This document shows positions 18,555-26,594 of a stretch of DNA of 64,000 bases, piece by piece. The stretch lies in assembly GCA_002343715.1 (NCBI GenBank), contig DDSA01000044.1, positions 58,674 through 122,673 on the forward strand, given 5' to 3'. A model generated the notes under the pieces. The model was not told where the DNA came from and searched no databases. It saw nothing but the letters and a program-made list of their open reading frames with translations. Made by a program: the position numbers and the translations under genes. Every line of letters begins with the position of its first letter. Position 1 is the first letter of the stretch. The DNA comes from Phycisphaerales bacterium UBA2402. GTDB taxonomy: Bacteria > Planctomycetota > Phycisphaerae > Phycisphaerales > UBA1924.

Positions 18555-19781
18555 ATGATTGCCATGAAGACCACAAACCGCATCGTCACTTTTTCCGCCG
18601 CAGCCCTCGCCCTAGCGTCTCTGTGCGCCCATTCACTCGCGCAGGACGAGAAGCCGGCACAAGCGACTGCGGCCGCCTCCCCGGCCACACCGGCACCCAA
18701 TCTTCCCGTCTGGTCAATGCCGGAGTTCGAGAACGCCGCCAAGAGCCTTATCGGTTCGTGGAAAGCCACGGCGAGCCTTCCCGATGGCACGACAACCGAT
18801 GTTGTCATCAGCATCGCCCCCGTCGGCATCACCGGTCTCACCGATGTGCTCTACGTCGAGTCCGCGCGGGCCGATGGTCTTAACCGCCCGTACCGCACCG
18901 CATTCTGGCGGTTCGTCAAGTCCGGGGACGGCGTCAAGTTGCAGTCGCTCGAGTTCCGTCGGCCCCGAGCCGAAATGGCCTGCATCAACGGACTGTGGGC
19001 CGCGCCCGAATCCTTCCCGCTCTACACCGCCGATGATGTCGTCGCCACCGCCGAAATGAGCCTGAAAGGCTCCGGTGCGTCATGGGCCGGTCAGACGCCG
19101 GTTCCCGTCCCCACCATCATGGGCGGCGCGACGCATATGACCAGTGAGATTGCCTTCGACGGCGCGACGATCCAAACCGCCGACCGCGGCCTGAACGCCT
19201 CCGGGCAACAGGTCTGGGGGCCTGCCGCTGGTGAGAAGTACACGTTTACTCGTTTCGACACGGGAGTCACGACCAAGAAATGGCCAGAGACCGGCCTGCT
19301 TGTCATCGACTACCCCGCCGCCCTCTCCGGCGAGCCGGCCAAACAGGGCGACATCGTTTCACTCAACTACGTCGGCTACCTGACCAACGGAGAAGTTTTC
19401 GATTCCTCCTATGAGCGGAACGCACCATTCACGTACGCATTCGGCACGCCACTCATCGCGGGCTGGAACACGGCGATGGAGCAGATTCAGCCCGGAATGA
19501 AGCGCCGCCTGGTCATCCCCGGTCCTCTGGGCTATGGGGCCGCGGGTCGTCGCCCGAAGATTCCGTCCAACGCCACACTTATATTCGACATCGATGTGCT
19601 GAAAATCGAGTCCGCCCCACCGCCCGCCCAGCAGCCGGAGATCGAAAGCAAGGGTGCGGAAGTAAGGCCCGTAGACGGCCCTCCCCCGGAAGTCCGCAAG
19701 AAGATGGAAGAGGAAATCGCCCGCAAAATGAAAGAGCGGACCGAGAAAGAGGCCGCCGAGAAGGCCGCCAACCCCAAGTAA
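18555..19781 (+). CDS. secreted CpcT/CpeT-like domain fused to FKBP peptidyl-prolyl isomerase
   Basis: The 408-residue protein has a signal peptide (TNRIVTFSAAALALASLCAH, cleavage near SLAQD). Residues roughly 60-235 read like the CpcT/CpeT chromophore-lyase family: a two-hydrophobic-strand barrel with VLYVESARADGLNRPYRTAF, and RGLNASGQQVWGPAAGEKYT at the end. Residues about 255-355 form an FKBP domain (QGDIVSLNYVGYLTNGEVFD, GWNTAMEQIQPGMKRRLVIP, YGAAGRRPKIPSNATLIFDI). A charged helical tail (KKMEEEIARKMKERTEKE) follows. It is likely a periplasmic folding catalyst; the CpeT-like domain may bind a hydrophobic ligand or client. The gene lies 36 bases after mdh and ends at a strong terminator. 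Confidence 0.8.
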   Translation: MIAMKTTNRIVTFSAAALALASLCAHSLAQDEKPAQATAAASPATPAPNLPVWSMPEFENAAKSLIGSWKATASLPDGTTTDVVISIAPVGITGLTDVLYVESARADGLNRPYRTAFWRFVKSGDGVKLQSLEFRRPRAEMACINGLWAAPESFPLYTADDVVATAEMSLKGSGASWAGQTPVPVPTIMGGATHMTSEIAFDGATIQTADRGLNASGQQVWGPAAGEKYTFTRFDTGVTTKKWPETGLLVIDYPAALSGEPAKQGDIVSLNYVGYLTNGEVFDSSYERNAPFTYAFGTPLIAGWNTAMEQIQPGMKRRLVIPGPLGYGAAGRRPKIPSNATLIFDIDVLKIESAPPPAQQPEIESKGAEVRPVDGPPPEVRKKMEEEIARKMKERTEKEAAEKAANPK

Positions 19782-19788
19782 CGCACTC

Positions 19789-19819
19789 GGCCGCGGGCGA
19801 ATGGCCCGCGGCCTTTTTT
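19789..19819 (+). terminator. rho-independent terminator
   Basis: Perfect 10-base arms GGCCGCGGGC (19789-19798) and GCCCGCGGCC (19804-19813) with a five-base loop, followed by six T. It lies seven bases after the FKBP gene's stop codon. Confidence 0.92.
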
Positions 19820-19848
19820 CAAACTCGATCACACTCAAAAGGACCCTT

Positions 19849-20028
19849 ATGGCTCAGTTCAAGATCGACGCATCCGGCATGAAATACAAGAAGGTCCGCT
19901 GGTTTACCAAGCGCCGTAAGACCAAAAGCCGTATGTGGCGCTCGAAGTGGGTGCCGATCGCTCAACTCAAGCCCGGCACGTTCACCCCGACCGCCTCCGC
20001 CGCGACCGCTCCAGCCGGTACCGCCTGA
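19849..20028 (+). CDS. small basic protein
   Basis: The 59-residue protein is preceded by AAAAGGACCC, a good ribosome binding site, and uses C- or G-ending codons like its neighbours, so it looks real. The first 43 residues are strongly basic (KYKKVRWFTKRRKTKSRMWR), and the tail is Thr/Ala/Pro rich. The composition suggests binding to nucleic acid or ribosomes, which is inference only. I do not recognise a family. It begins 30 bases after a terminator, so it must have its own promoter or a read-through transcript. Confidence 0.65.
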   Translation: MAQFKIDASGMKYKKVRWFTKRRKTKSRMWRSKWVPIAQLKPGTFTPTASAATAPAGTA

Positions 20029-20168
20029 CGCGCGGGCTGAAACAATCCTCCGAGGAGCGCATACAAGCCCGAGCCGGACTGTTGATGTCGGGGCGATCTC
20101 TGCCGATGCAATCTCTCGCATGCCTGAACGTTGTGCTTGCCTCAGCGGTCGTCCCTGGAAAACATGAT

Positions 20169-20933
20169 ATGAAAACTCTGCTTCTTCTTGCTTCCTGCCT
20201 GTGCCTCTCCACCATCACCCTGACCGCGACGGCTCAGGATTCCCCGCCGCCCCGTCCACGCGAAGGCGGGCGCCAGGGAATGGCTCAGCCGCTGACGCCT
20301 GAAAAGAGCAGAGCCGCGTGGGAACTTCAGGCCAGGAGTGTCGCCTCCTCCCTGGGCTTCGACGCTGAGCAAACCAAGGCCACCATCGAAGCATACCTGG
20401 CCGCTCGCACATCGCATACCGAAGCCTCTGACAAGATGCGCAAGGAACTGATGGACAAGGCTCGCGATGAGGGGGCTCAAGGTGCGTTCGCCGAAATTCA
20501 GCAGAAGACCGAAGAACTGATGAAGAGCGAGCGAGAGAAACTCGAAAAATCTCTCTCCTCCAAACTCTCCGCCGATCAGGTCCAGAAGGCCATCTCGCCG
20601 CTGGGCTCATTCAACAGACAGTGGGACACGATGACCGATGCACTCGCCGGTTTCGGGCTTGATGCCGCCAAGATGAAGGATGCCCAGAGCGCTGTTCAGA
20701 CCTATATCGTGGCTGTTGACAAGGCCAGAGCCGGAGGCGATCGCGAGGCGCTTCGCACCGCGACCCAGGAAGCCCGAAAGACACTGACCGACACCATGAA
20801 GGACATCCTTTCCGAAGATCAGATGGCCAAGTTCCAGGCCACCCTCGGCGGCGGTCGCGGCATGGGCGGTCGTCCGGGCGGCGATGGTTCGCGCCCGGAT
20901 GCTCCGCGGCCTCCCGCCAACGATCCGAAGTAG
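20169..20933 (+). CDS. secreted coiled-coil protein of unknown function
   Basis: The 254-residue protein starts at ATG 20169 with a signal peptide, MKTLLLLASCLCLSTITLTA, and likely cleavage after TAQ. The remainder is highly helical and charged (TSHTEASDKMRKELMDKARD, LMKSEREKLEKSLSSKL), with a glycine/proline-rich tail (GGGRGMGGRPGGDGSRP). The helix pattern recalls Spy/LTXXQ-like periplasmic proteins, but I see no diagnostic motif. It probably acts as a periplasmic chaperone-like or stress protein; this is a guess. It is read toward the convergent epimerase gene. Confidence 0.72.
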   Translation: MKTLLLLASCLCLSTITLTATAQDSPPPRPREGGRQGMAQPLTPEKSRAAWELQARSVASSLGFDAEQTKATIEAYLAARTSHTEASDKMRKELMDKARDEGAQGAFAEIQQKTEELMKSEREKLEKSLSSKLSADQVQKAISPLGSFNRQWDTMTDALAGFGLDAAKMKDAQSAVQTYIVAVDKARAGGDREALRTATQEARKTLTDTMKDILSEDQMAKFQATLGGGRGMGGRPGGDGSRPDAPRPPANDPK

Positions 20934-21003
20934 TCAGTTCAAAGAAGCAGTCTTCCTGGCCGGGCCGGGCCCCCGGAGTGATCACGCGCGATCCGACGGA
21001 TTT

Positions 21004-22041
21004 TCATCGTCCCGCCATGGTTCGCCTGCTCCATTCGACCGTCTCGGTCAGGCCGTTCTCCAGTGTCGTGACCGGCTCGTACCCGATCAGTTGTCTGGCC
21101 AGGCCGATGTCCGCGACGGAGTGCTTGACGTCGCCGGTGCGCGCCGGCTCGAACCTGGGTTGCAGCTGACCGGCGCCGCACATGTCGGCGATGAGCGCTG
21201 CGAGCTGAGATATGGTGATCCGGCTTCCCGCTCCGATGTTCATGGATTGCCCGGTGAGCTTTGTCGGGGTCGCGCCGGCCAGCAACGCCGCCAACACGGC
21301 GTTCCCGACGAACGTGAAATCCCGGCTCTGCTCGCCGTCGCCGTAAATCACCGGACGCTCGCCCTCCATCAGTCGCTTGGTGAACGAGGGAATCACCGCG
21401 GCGTAAGCGGACTCGGCGCTCTGACGCGGTCCGAAGATGTTGAAAAAACGCAGGGATGCCGCCGACAGCCCGTAGCACGACGCGTACACGCTGATCAGGT
21501 GTTCGCCCGCCAGTTTGCTCGCGGCATAAGGAGAAAGCGGTCGCGGAGGCTGTGTCTCGGACTTCGGGAGTTCTGGCTGGTTCCCGTACACGGACGAACT
21601 CGACGCGGCGATCACACGCTCCACCTGCGAGGACCGTTTCTGCATGCCCTTCCCAAAGCCGCGGGCGGCCTCGAGAACTCGGAGCGTTCCGGTCGTGTTG
21701 ACCGACCAGGTCCGCTGCGGGTCCTCCAGGCTTCGCGGCACGGACCCGATCGCCGCGAGATGAAAGACCGTACGCGCCCCCCTCATCGCATCGGACAGCG
21801 CATCATCATCGAGGATCGAGCCGTGCACAAAGCGCAGCCGATCCGGATCGAGTTCGATCAGCCCGGAGAGATACTCCGTGCCCGAGTTCGAGAGATCATC
21901 GATGACACGAACCTCAGCGCCCAGCGAGATCAGCGCATCGCACAGGTGACCGCCGATGAAGCCGGCCCCGCCGGTGACACACACTTCCCGCCCCTCGTAG
22001 AAGGTTCTCAGTTGGTTCACTTTGTCCGCGGGCAGTTTCAT
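21004..22041 (-). CDS. NAD-dependent sugar-nucleotide epimerase/dehydratase
   Basis: The 345-residue protein is an extended short-chain dehydrogenase of the UDP-glucose/UDP-GlcNAc 4-epimerase type (WbpP/Gne-like). It has the NAD motif VTGGAGFIGGHL, the catalytic serine region AASSSSVYG, YxxxK as YAASKLAGEH, and LRFFNIFGPRQ. It would interconvert a UDP-sugar for surface polysaccharide. UDP-glucose dehydrogenase is 8 kb away on the other strand. The precise substrate cannot be determined. The ATG at 22041 begins MKLPADKVNQ. Confidence 0.85.
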   Translation of the reverse strand: MKLPADKVNQLRTFYEGREVCVTGGAGFIGGHLCDALISLGAEVRVIDDLSNSGTEYLSGLIELDPDRLRFVHGSILDDDALSDAMRGARTVFHLAAIGSVPRSLEDPQRTWSVNTTGTLRVLEAARGFGKGMQKRSSQVERVIAASSSSVYGNQPELPKSETQPPRPLSPYAASKLAGEHLISVYASCYGLSAASLRFFNIFGPRQSAESAYAAVIPSFTKRLMEGERPVIYGDGEQSRDFTFVGNAVLAALLAGATPTKLTGQSMNIGAGSRITISQLAALIADMCGAGQLQPRFEPARTGDVKHSVADIGLARQLIGYEPVTTLENGLTETVEWSRRTMAGR

Positions 22042-22413
22042 CGAATGCCGACCAGTGTAGTGGAATCCTCGCCACAGCGGGAGTGGCTTCAGTATTCAAT
22101 GCTAGACCGAACAGGAGACGAGCGACAGGGACTCTCCCCGGGATTGTACAGCAAGCCAATCGATTCTTTGGAACGGCGCACAGATCGGGATGAAAAACCC
22201 TTCTGCTGATCGCGCCGTGCAGCGGTGTGTGATTCACATGCAATGGCACCGCACACCACGGCGTAACGGAACGTGCGGGGGATCTCGGCCGGTTGCCAAT
22301 CAAACATGCGCACTCGGAGCACGACTTTGCAGGTTTCTCCTTCGATTTCAACTCCCCGAGCCGAACGATCAGACGGGGCGGGGAGGATCGCTGCGCGGCC
22401 CGCCTGCAACTTG

Positions 22414-22566
22414 GAGTACAGCCATCCAGACCGCGAGATCGTTCTGATTGTCGGTTCCAAAGCAGTCCACATGTTCCCGTGGATCGTTCGCGCTCCAGCG
22501 GGCCATGATGATGTACAAATCGTGGCGGTCCATCCGACCGGACCCGTTCAGAACCATGTTGATCCT
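22414..22566 (-). pseudogene. possible relic of a dockerin-like domain downstream of proA
   Basis: Just after the proA stop, a minus-strand frame reads INMVLNGSGRMDRHDLYIIM and then NDLAVWMAVLQ. The first matches the dockerin loop (DxNGDGxVDxxDL) with first-residue D lost. The second is the place of a further repeat. No start codon or full gene is present, so this looks like the worn end of a secreted protein gene, or a chance match. Confidence is low because the match is short. Confidence 0.3.
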
Positions 22567-22607
22567 CGGGCGGTCGGATCGATCGGGCAAGCCCCCCCCG
22601 AACAAAA

Positions 22608-23876
22608 TCACCTCGTCTGCCCCGACCCTTCCACGATAAACCTCTTTGTAGTCAGTTCTTCCAATCCCATCGGGCCGTACGCGTGGACACGGCTGGTGCT
22701 GATGCCGATCTCGGCACCCAGCCCCAGGTGGAACCCGTCGTTGAACCGGGTGCTCGCGTTGACCAGGACACATGAACTCCGGACCTCGCGGACAAACCGG
22801 GACGCACGCTCTTCCGAGCGTGTCAGGATGGCCTCGGTGTGGTCGCTCCCGTAATGGGCGATGTGAGCGATCGCCTCATCCATCCCGTCCACTAGACGCA
22901 GGGCAACCACCAGATCAAGGAACTCACTGCCCCAGTCGGTGGTGTCCGCCTCCTTCGCCGTCGGCGCAAACACTCTCGCGCCCTGATCCGCTCGAACCTC
23001 CACTCCGGCGCCCGCGTATGCAGCGACCAGTCGAGCCACGAAACGCGGTGCTTCGGCTCGGTGAACAAGGATGCACTCGACCGCGTTGCAGGCCGCGGGC
23101 GCGCTGGTCTTTGCCGTGACACAGATGCGTTCGGCTTCCTCCAAGTCCGCCGACTCGTCAACATAAACGTGGCAAACGCCCCGATAATGCTGCACGGTGG
23201 GGATGGTGCTGTGCTCGCGGACGAAGCGGATCAGTTCGGTGCCGCCCCGCGGGATGCACAAGTCGATCCAACGGTCCAGAGTCAGAAGGTGACGGAGATC
23301 ATCGCGTGACAGTTCAGGCAGGACCGTGACGGAGTTCCCCGGACATCCGTGAATCTCCAACGCTTCGCGGGCGATGTCCGCGAAGACCCGCGCGGCCCTC
23401 GCCGCCTCTCTTCCGCCTTTCAGGATGCACGCGTTGCCGCTCTTGAAACAGAGTGCGAAGGCATCGATCGTCACCGCCGGGCGGGCCTCGAAGATCATGA
23501 GGATCACACCCAACGGGGTGCGCTCCTGACGAACACGCAAACCACTCGGCATCACGTCATCGCGCACTATCATGCCGACCGGATCCGGGAGCGCGGCGAC
23601 CTGCTCCAGTCCCGCCCGCACCTGCGTGAGCGCAGCCGGGCTCAGTTCCAGCCGGCGCAGTTTGGCGCTCGGCAACCCCGCGGCCCGAGCGGCGCTCATG
23701 TCCTCTGCGTTGGCAGCGAGCACCTCGGCCTCTCGCGCGGCGATCAGCGACGCGATCTCCACGAGCACCCGATTCTTCAGTTTGGTTTCAAACCCGGCAA
23801 TGACACGGGATGCTTCTCGCGCACTGCGCGCCGCGTGTTCAATGTCCGCCACACCCCCGGTGCCCTCCAGGTTCAT
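22608..23876 (-). CDS. proA: gamma-glutamyl phosphate reductase (glutamate-5-semialdehyde dehydrogenase)
   Basis: The 422-residue enzyme reduces gamma-glutamyl phosphate to glutamate-5-semialdehyde, the second step of proline synthesis. The catalytic cysteine is at 263 in SAPAACNAVE. Other signatures are TPLGVILMIFEARPAVTIDA, KSGNACILKGG, NASTRFNDGFHLGLGAEIGI and STSRVHAYGPMGLEELTT. All are at normal spacing. It overlaps the proB stop by four bases (ATGA), so the two are translationally coupled. Confidence 0.96.
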   Translation of the reverse strand: MNLEGTGGVADIEHAARSAREASRVIAGFETKLKNRVLVEIASLIAAREAEVLAANAEDMSAARAAGLPSAKLRRLELSPAALTQVRAGLEQVAALPDPVGMIVRDDVMPSGLRVRQERTPLGVILMIFEARPAVTIDAFALCFKSGNACILKGGREAARAARVFADIAREALEIHGCPGNSVTVLPELSRDDLRHLLTLDRWIDLCIPRGGTELIRFVREHSTIPTVQHYRGVCHVYVDESADLEEAERICVTAKTSAPAACNAVECILVHRAEAPRFVARLVAAYAGAGVEVRADQGARVFAPTAKEADTTDWGSEFLDLVVALRLVDGMDEAIAHIAHYGSDHTEAILTRSEERASRFVREVRSSCVLVNASTRFNDGFHLGLGAEIGISTSRVHAYGPMGLEELTTKRFIVEGSGQTR

Positions 23877-25027
23877 GCCGGCTCTCCAGACTTCTCGGCA
23901 CGTGCACGAATGACGACCAGGTCGTTGCGATGGATGACCTCTTCGCTGTGGCTGAACCCGAGCACGAGGGCGATATTTGCGGATGGTCGGCCCATGATCC
24001 GCCGCACTTCGGTCGAGGAATAGGCCGTGATCCCGCGGGCAAATACCCCTCCCGATTCAGTGGCAATATCCACGGTGCTGCTCCCGGCGAACTCGCCCCG
24101 CACGTCCGTGATGCCCCCCGGAAGAATGCTTGCCCCTCGATTCGCCACCGCCTTCTCGGCTCCTTCATCAACCAGGATTGTTCCCCGTGGACGCGCGGCC
24201 ATTCCGAGCCAGCGCTTTCTCGCCGATTGCCTCACGCCAAGAGGTGGAAACCACGTACCCACTTCCTCGCCCGAGAGTACACGCGAGATGACCCGATCAA
24301 CCCGACCGCCCGCGATCACCATGGGGATGCCCGCGCGGCCCGCAATCTCCGCCGCGGCGATTTTCGTTTCCATTCCGCCCGTTCCCACCGCGCTCTTCTC
24401 CGGGGCGATGTGCGTTCGGGCCTCTGAAATGGAGCCGACGCGAGGGAGCACCGGCCCCCGTGGGCCGCCCGCGTGCAAACCTTCGACACCGCTCAGGATC
24501 AGCAGCAGGTCGGCCTGGATCAGGCCAGCCACAAGCGCCGAGAGTCGATCGTTGTCTCCGAGTTTGATCTCGGCGTAACTCACCGTATCGTTTTCATTCA
24601 CGATGGGCACAATCCCACGTGCCAGCAACTCGCCGAATGTGCGACGCGCGTTCACCATTCGATCCCGAGCGTCCAGATCTTCCGCGGTCAAGAGAATCTG
24701 CGCCACCGTCAAGCCGTGAGCCGCAAAAGCCGCCGACCACACCGCCATGAGTCGCTGCTGCCCCACTGCCGCAGCGGCCTGCTTCTGCACGATGGTACTG
24801 GGCATCGCGGCCAACCCTAACGCACGAAACCCGCTGGCGATGGCGCCGGACGAAACGATCACGAAACGACGACCGCGCAGCGCCATCGCCGCGACATCAC
24901 ACGCGAGTTGGTTCAACGCAGATTCAGAGAGTCTGCCGCCCGGCGCGAGAAGTGCGCTGCCCAGTTTGACAACCACGGTCTTGGCCGTGATGCTCAACGC
25001 ACGATCTGAAAATTGAGTTTCTTTCAC
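23873..25027 (-). CDS. proB: glutamate 5-kinase with PUA domain
   Basis: The 384-residue enzyme phosphorylates glutamate at the first step of proline synthesis. The amino acid kinase domain (VVVKLGSALLAPGG, FVIVSSGAIASGF, NENDTVSYAEIKLGDNDRLS, VGTGGMETKIAAAEIAGRAG) is followed by a C-terminal PUA domain (GTILVDEGAEKAVANRGASI to KIIGRP-like end). The start is a GTG at 25027, with a weak ribosome binding site. It is the first gene of a proB-proA operon. Feedback inhibition by proline is expected for this family. Confidence 0.95.
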   Translation of the reverse strand: MKETQFSDRALSITAKTVVVKLGSALLAPGGRLSESALNQLACDVAAMALRGRRFVIVSSGAIASGFRALGLAAMPSTIVQKQAAAAVGQQRLMAVWSAAFAAHGLTVAQILLTAEDLDARDRMVNARRTFGELLARGIVPIVNENDTVSYAEIKLGDNDRLSALVAGLIQADLLLILSGVEGLHAGGPRGPVLPRVGSISEARTHIAPEKSAVGTGGMETKIAAAEIAGRAGIPMVIAGGRVDRVISRVLSGEEVGTWFPPLGVRQSARKRWLGMAARPRGTILVDEGAEKAVANRGASILPGGITDVRGEFAGSSTVDIATESGGVFARGITAYSSTEVRRIMGRPSANIALVLGFSHSEEVIHRNDLVVIRARAEKSGEPA

Positions 25028-25156
25028 AGAACTGCCCGGGTTCGATCGATCAGTTCACACCCACGAGGCAGACATACCCCTACCACGTACCGATCATAAC
25101 TACGGCGTCTTGGTGAATTCATGCACTGCTTGGTCCGGGAAACTTCTGGTACTCGG

Positions 25157-25214
25157 AACTTCTCGCCGGAAGTTGTTGCTTTCGTCTTGTTCCTCCGCCC
25201 GTGCTCGTTAGAAT
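25157..25214 (+). promoter_or_regulatory. possible promoter and inverted repeat upstream of the PEP-CTERM gene
   Basis: A short inverted repeat AACTTC (25157-25162) / GAAGTT (25169-25174) is followed by TTGTTC (25187-25192), a 16-base spacer and TAGAAT (25209-25214). The layout fits a weak sigma-70 promoter, leaving a leader of about 140 bases before the ATG at 25364. The intergenic stretch 25028-25363 holds nothing else that I can support. Confidence 0.35.
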
Positions 25215-25363
25215 ATGCTCAAGGAGCCGTGCGGCCTACCGGTCGCACACTGAGAGAGGGACACGTCGTCCTTCGATACCGCGAGTGAACTTGAGTGGAC
25301 CCGTGATCGGGAACAGGGGTTCCGCGCGGGGCGTGATTCGTCTACCAACGAAGGAGAGATTCG

Positions 25364-26506
25364 ATGAAGAAGTGTGTGATTCTGGCGGCGGTGGCGGGCG
25401 TGGCGGTTTCGGCCCTTGGCGCGAACTTCGGCCAGGGCAACCTTGTCGTCGTGCGTCTGGGCACGGGTAACACGCTCAGCAACGCAGCGCAGGCCGTGTT
25501 CCTCGATGAGTACACCACCGCGGGCGTCTTCGTCCAGTCCATCGCGATGCCTACCTCGGTCAGCGGTCTCGACCGCCGGCTGACGATGAGCGGCACCGCG
25601 AACTCCGAAGGCGAACTGACCCGATCCGCCGACGGCAACTTCCTGATCCTCGCCGGCTACGACGCCGATGTCGGCACGGCCAACGTCGTCAACACGACCA
25701 GCGCAACGGTCAACCGTGTCGTAGCTCGAGTGTCGGTCACCGGCGTTTCCGACACCAGCACCGCGATCTCCGATGCCTTCAGCGCGAATAACGTGCGCGG
25801 CGCGGCCTCTGTTGACGGCAGCCAGTTCTGGCTCACCGGAGCGAACGGAGGCATCCGCTACACGACGTACCAAGGCGCTTCCACCACACAGATCAACACC
25901 GTCAACAACCCCGGCGGCCTGACCCCCATCACGAACTCTCGCTGCGTCAACATCTTCGGCGGTCAGTTGTACGTCTCCGCCGCTCAGGCTTCGGGCCGTA
26001 CCGGCGTCTTCACGATCGACACCGGCCTGCCCACAGCGGCGGGCGCCTCCAACTCCATCCTTCCCGGCACCGGCGGGATCACCGGGCAATCACCCTACGA
26101 CTTCGTCCTCAGCGGCAACACGCTGTATGTCGCCGATGATTCCGCGGTCGCCGGCGTCGGCGGCCTCCAGAAATTCATCTTCGACGGCTCGAACTGGAAC
26201 CGAACCGATACCTTCACGGCGGGTCTGCCCGCCAGCGCACGCCTCCGGCAACTCACCTCGATGACCGATGCACTCGGCCAGACGGTTGTCTATGCCACCA
26301 CATCGTACTCCAACCCCGCCGGTGGACCCGACATCACCGCCATCGTCTGCCTGACGGACATCGGAGCGGGCTCCTCATTCACACAGATCGCCACCGGCCC
26401 CGCGGGCACCATCTTCCGCGGCATCGAAGTGACACCCATCCCCGCCCCCGGCGCGCTGGGCCTCCTCGGGTTGGCCGGGCTGGCCGCGGCGCGTCGCCGA
26501 CGTTGA
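25364..26506 (+). CDS. secreted PEP-CTERM-like protein of unknown function
   Basis: The 380-residue protein has a signal peptide (MKKCVILAAVAGVAVSALGA) and a tail of the PEP-CTERM type: TPIPAPGALGLLGLAGLAAA followed by an arginine cluster, i.e. a sorting helix and basic end. Between them the protein is beta-rich with repeated motifs such as GLQKFIFDGSNW and SGNTLYVADDSAV, consistent with a propeller-like fold; no enzyme residues are recognisable. It would be handed to an exosortase-like system, which is not in the window. An AAGGAGAG ribosome binding site precedes the ATG, and a strong bidirectional terminator follows. Confidence 0.82.
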   Translation: MKKCVILAAVAGVAVSALGANFGQGNLVVVRLGTGNTLSNAAQAVFLDEYTTAGVFVQSIAMPTSVSGLDRRLTMSGTANSEGELTRSADGNFLILAGYDADVGTANVVNTTSATVNRVVARVSVTGVSDTSTAISDAFSANNVRGAASVDGSQFWLTGANGGIRYTTYQGASTTQINTVNNPGGLTPITNSRCVNIFGGQLYVSAAQASGRTGVFTIDTGLPTAAGASNSILPGTGGITGQSPYDFVLSGNTLYVADDSAVAGVGGLQKFIFDGSNWNRTDTFTAGLPASARLRQLTSMTDALGQTVVYATTSYSNPAGGPDITAIVCLTDIGAGSSFTQIATGPAGTIFRGIEVTPIPAPGALGLLGLAGLAAARRRR

Positions 26507-26552
26507 TTCTCCGTTCGGGCGGATGGCACCGCCAGAGACTTGGCTCAATCAC

Positions 26553-26590
26553 ACGGCCCGGGCGACGTCGCCCGGGCCGTTGTTCTTTCA
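26553..26590. terminator. bidirectional terminator between convergent genes
   Basis: A perfect palindrome of 28 bases: 12-base arms (ACGGCCCGGGCG, 26553-26564) around ACGT, followed by T-rich sequence on the plus strand. It lies between the ends of the PEP-CTERM gene and leuS and can serve both. Confidence 0.85.
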
Positions 26591-26594
26591 GCGA

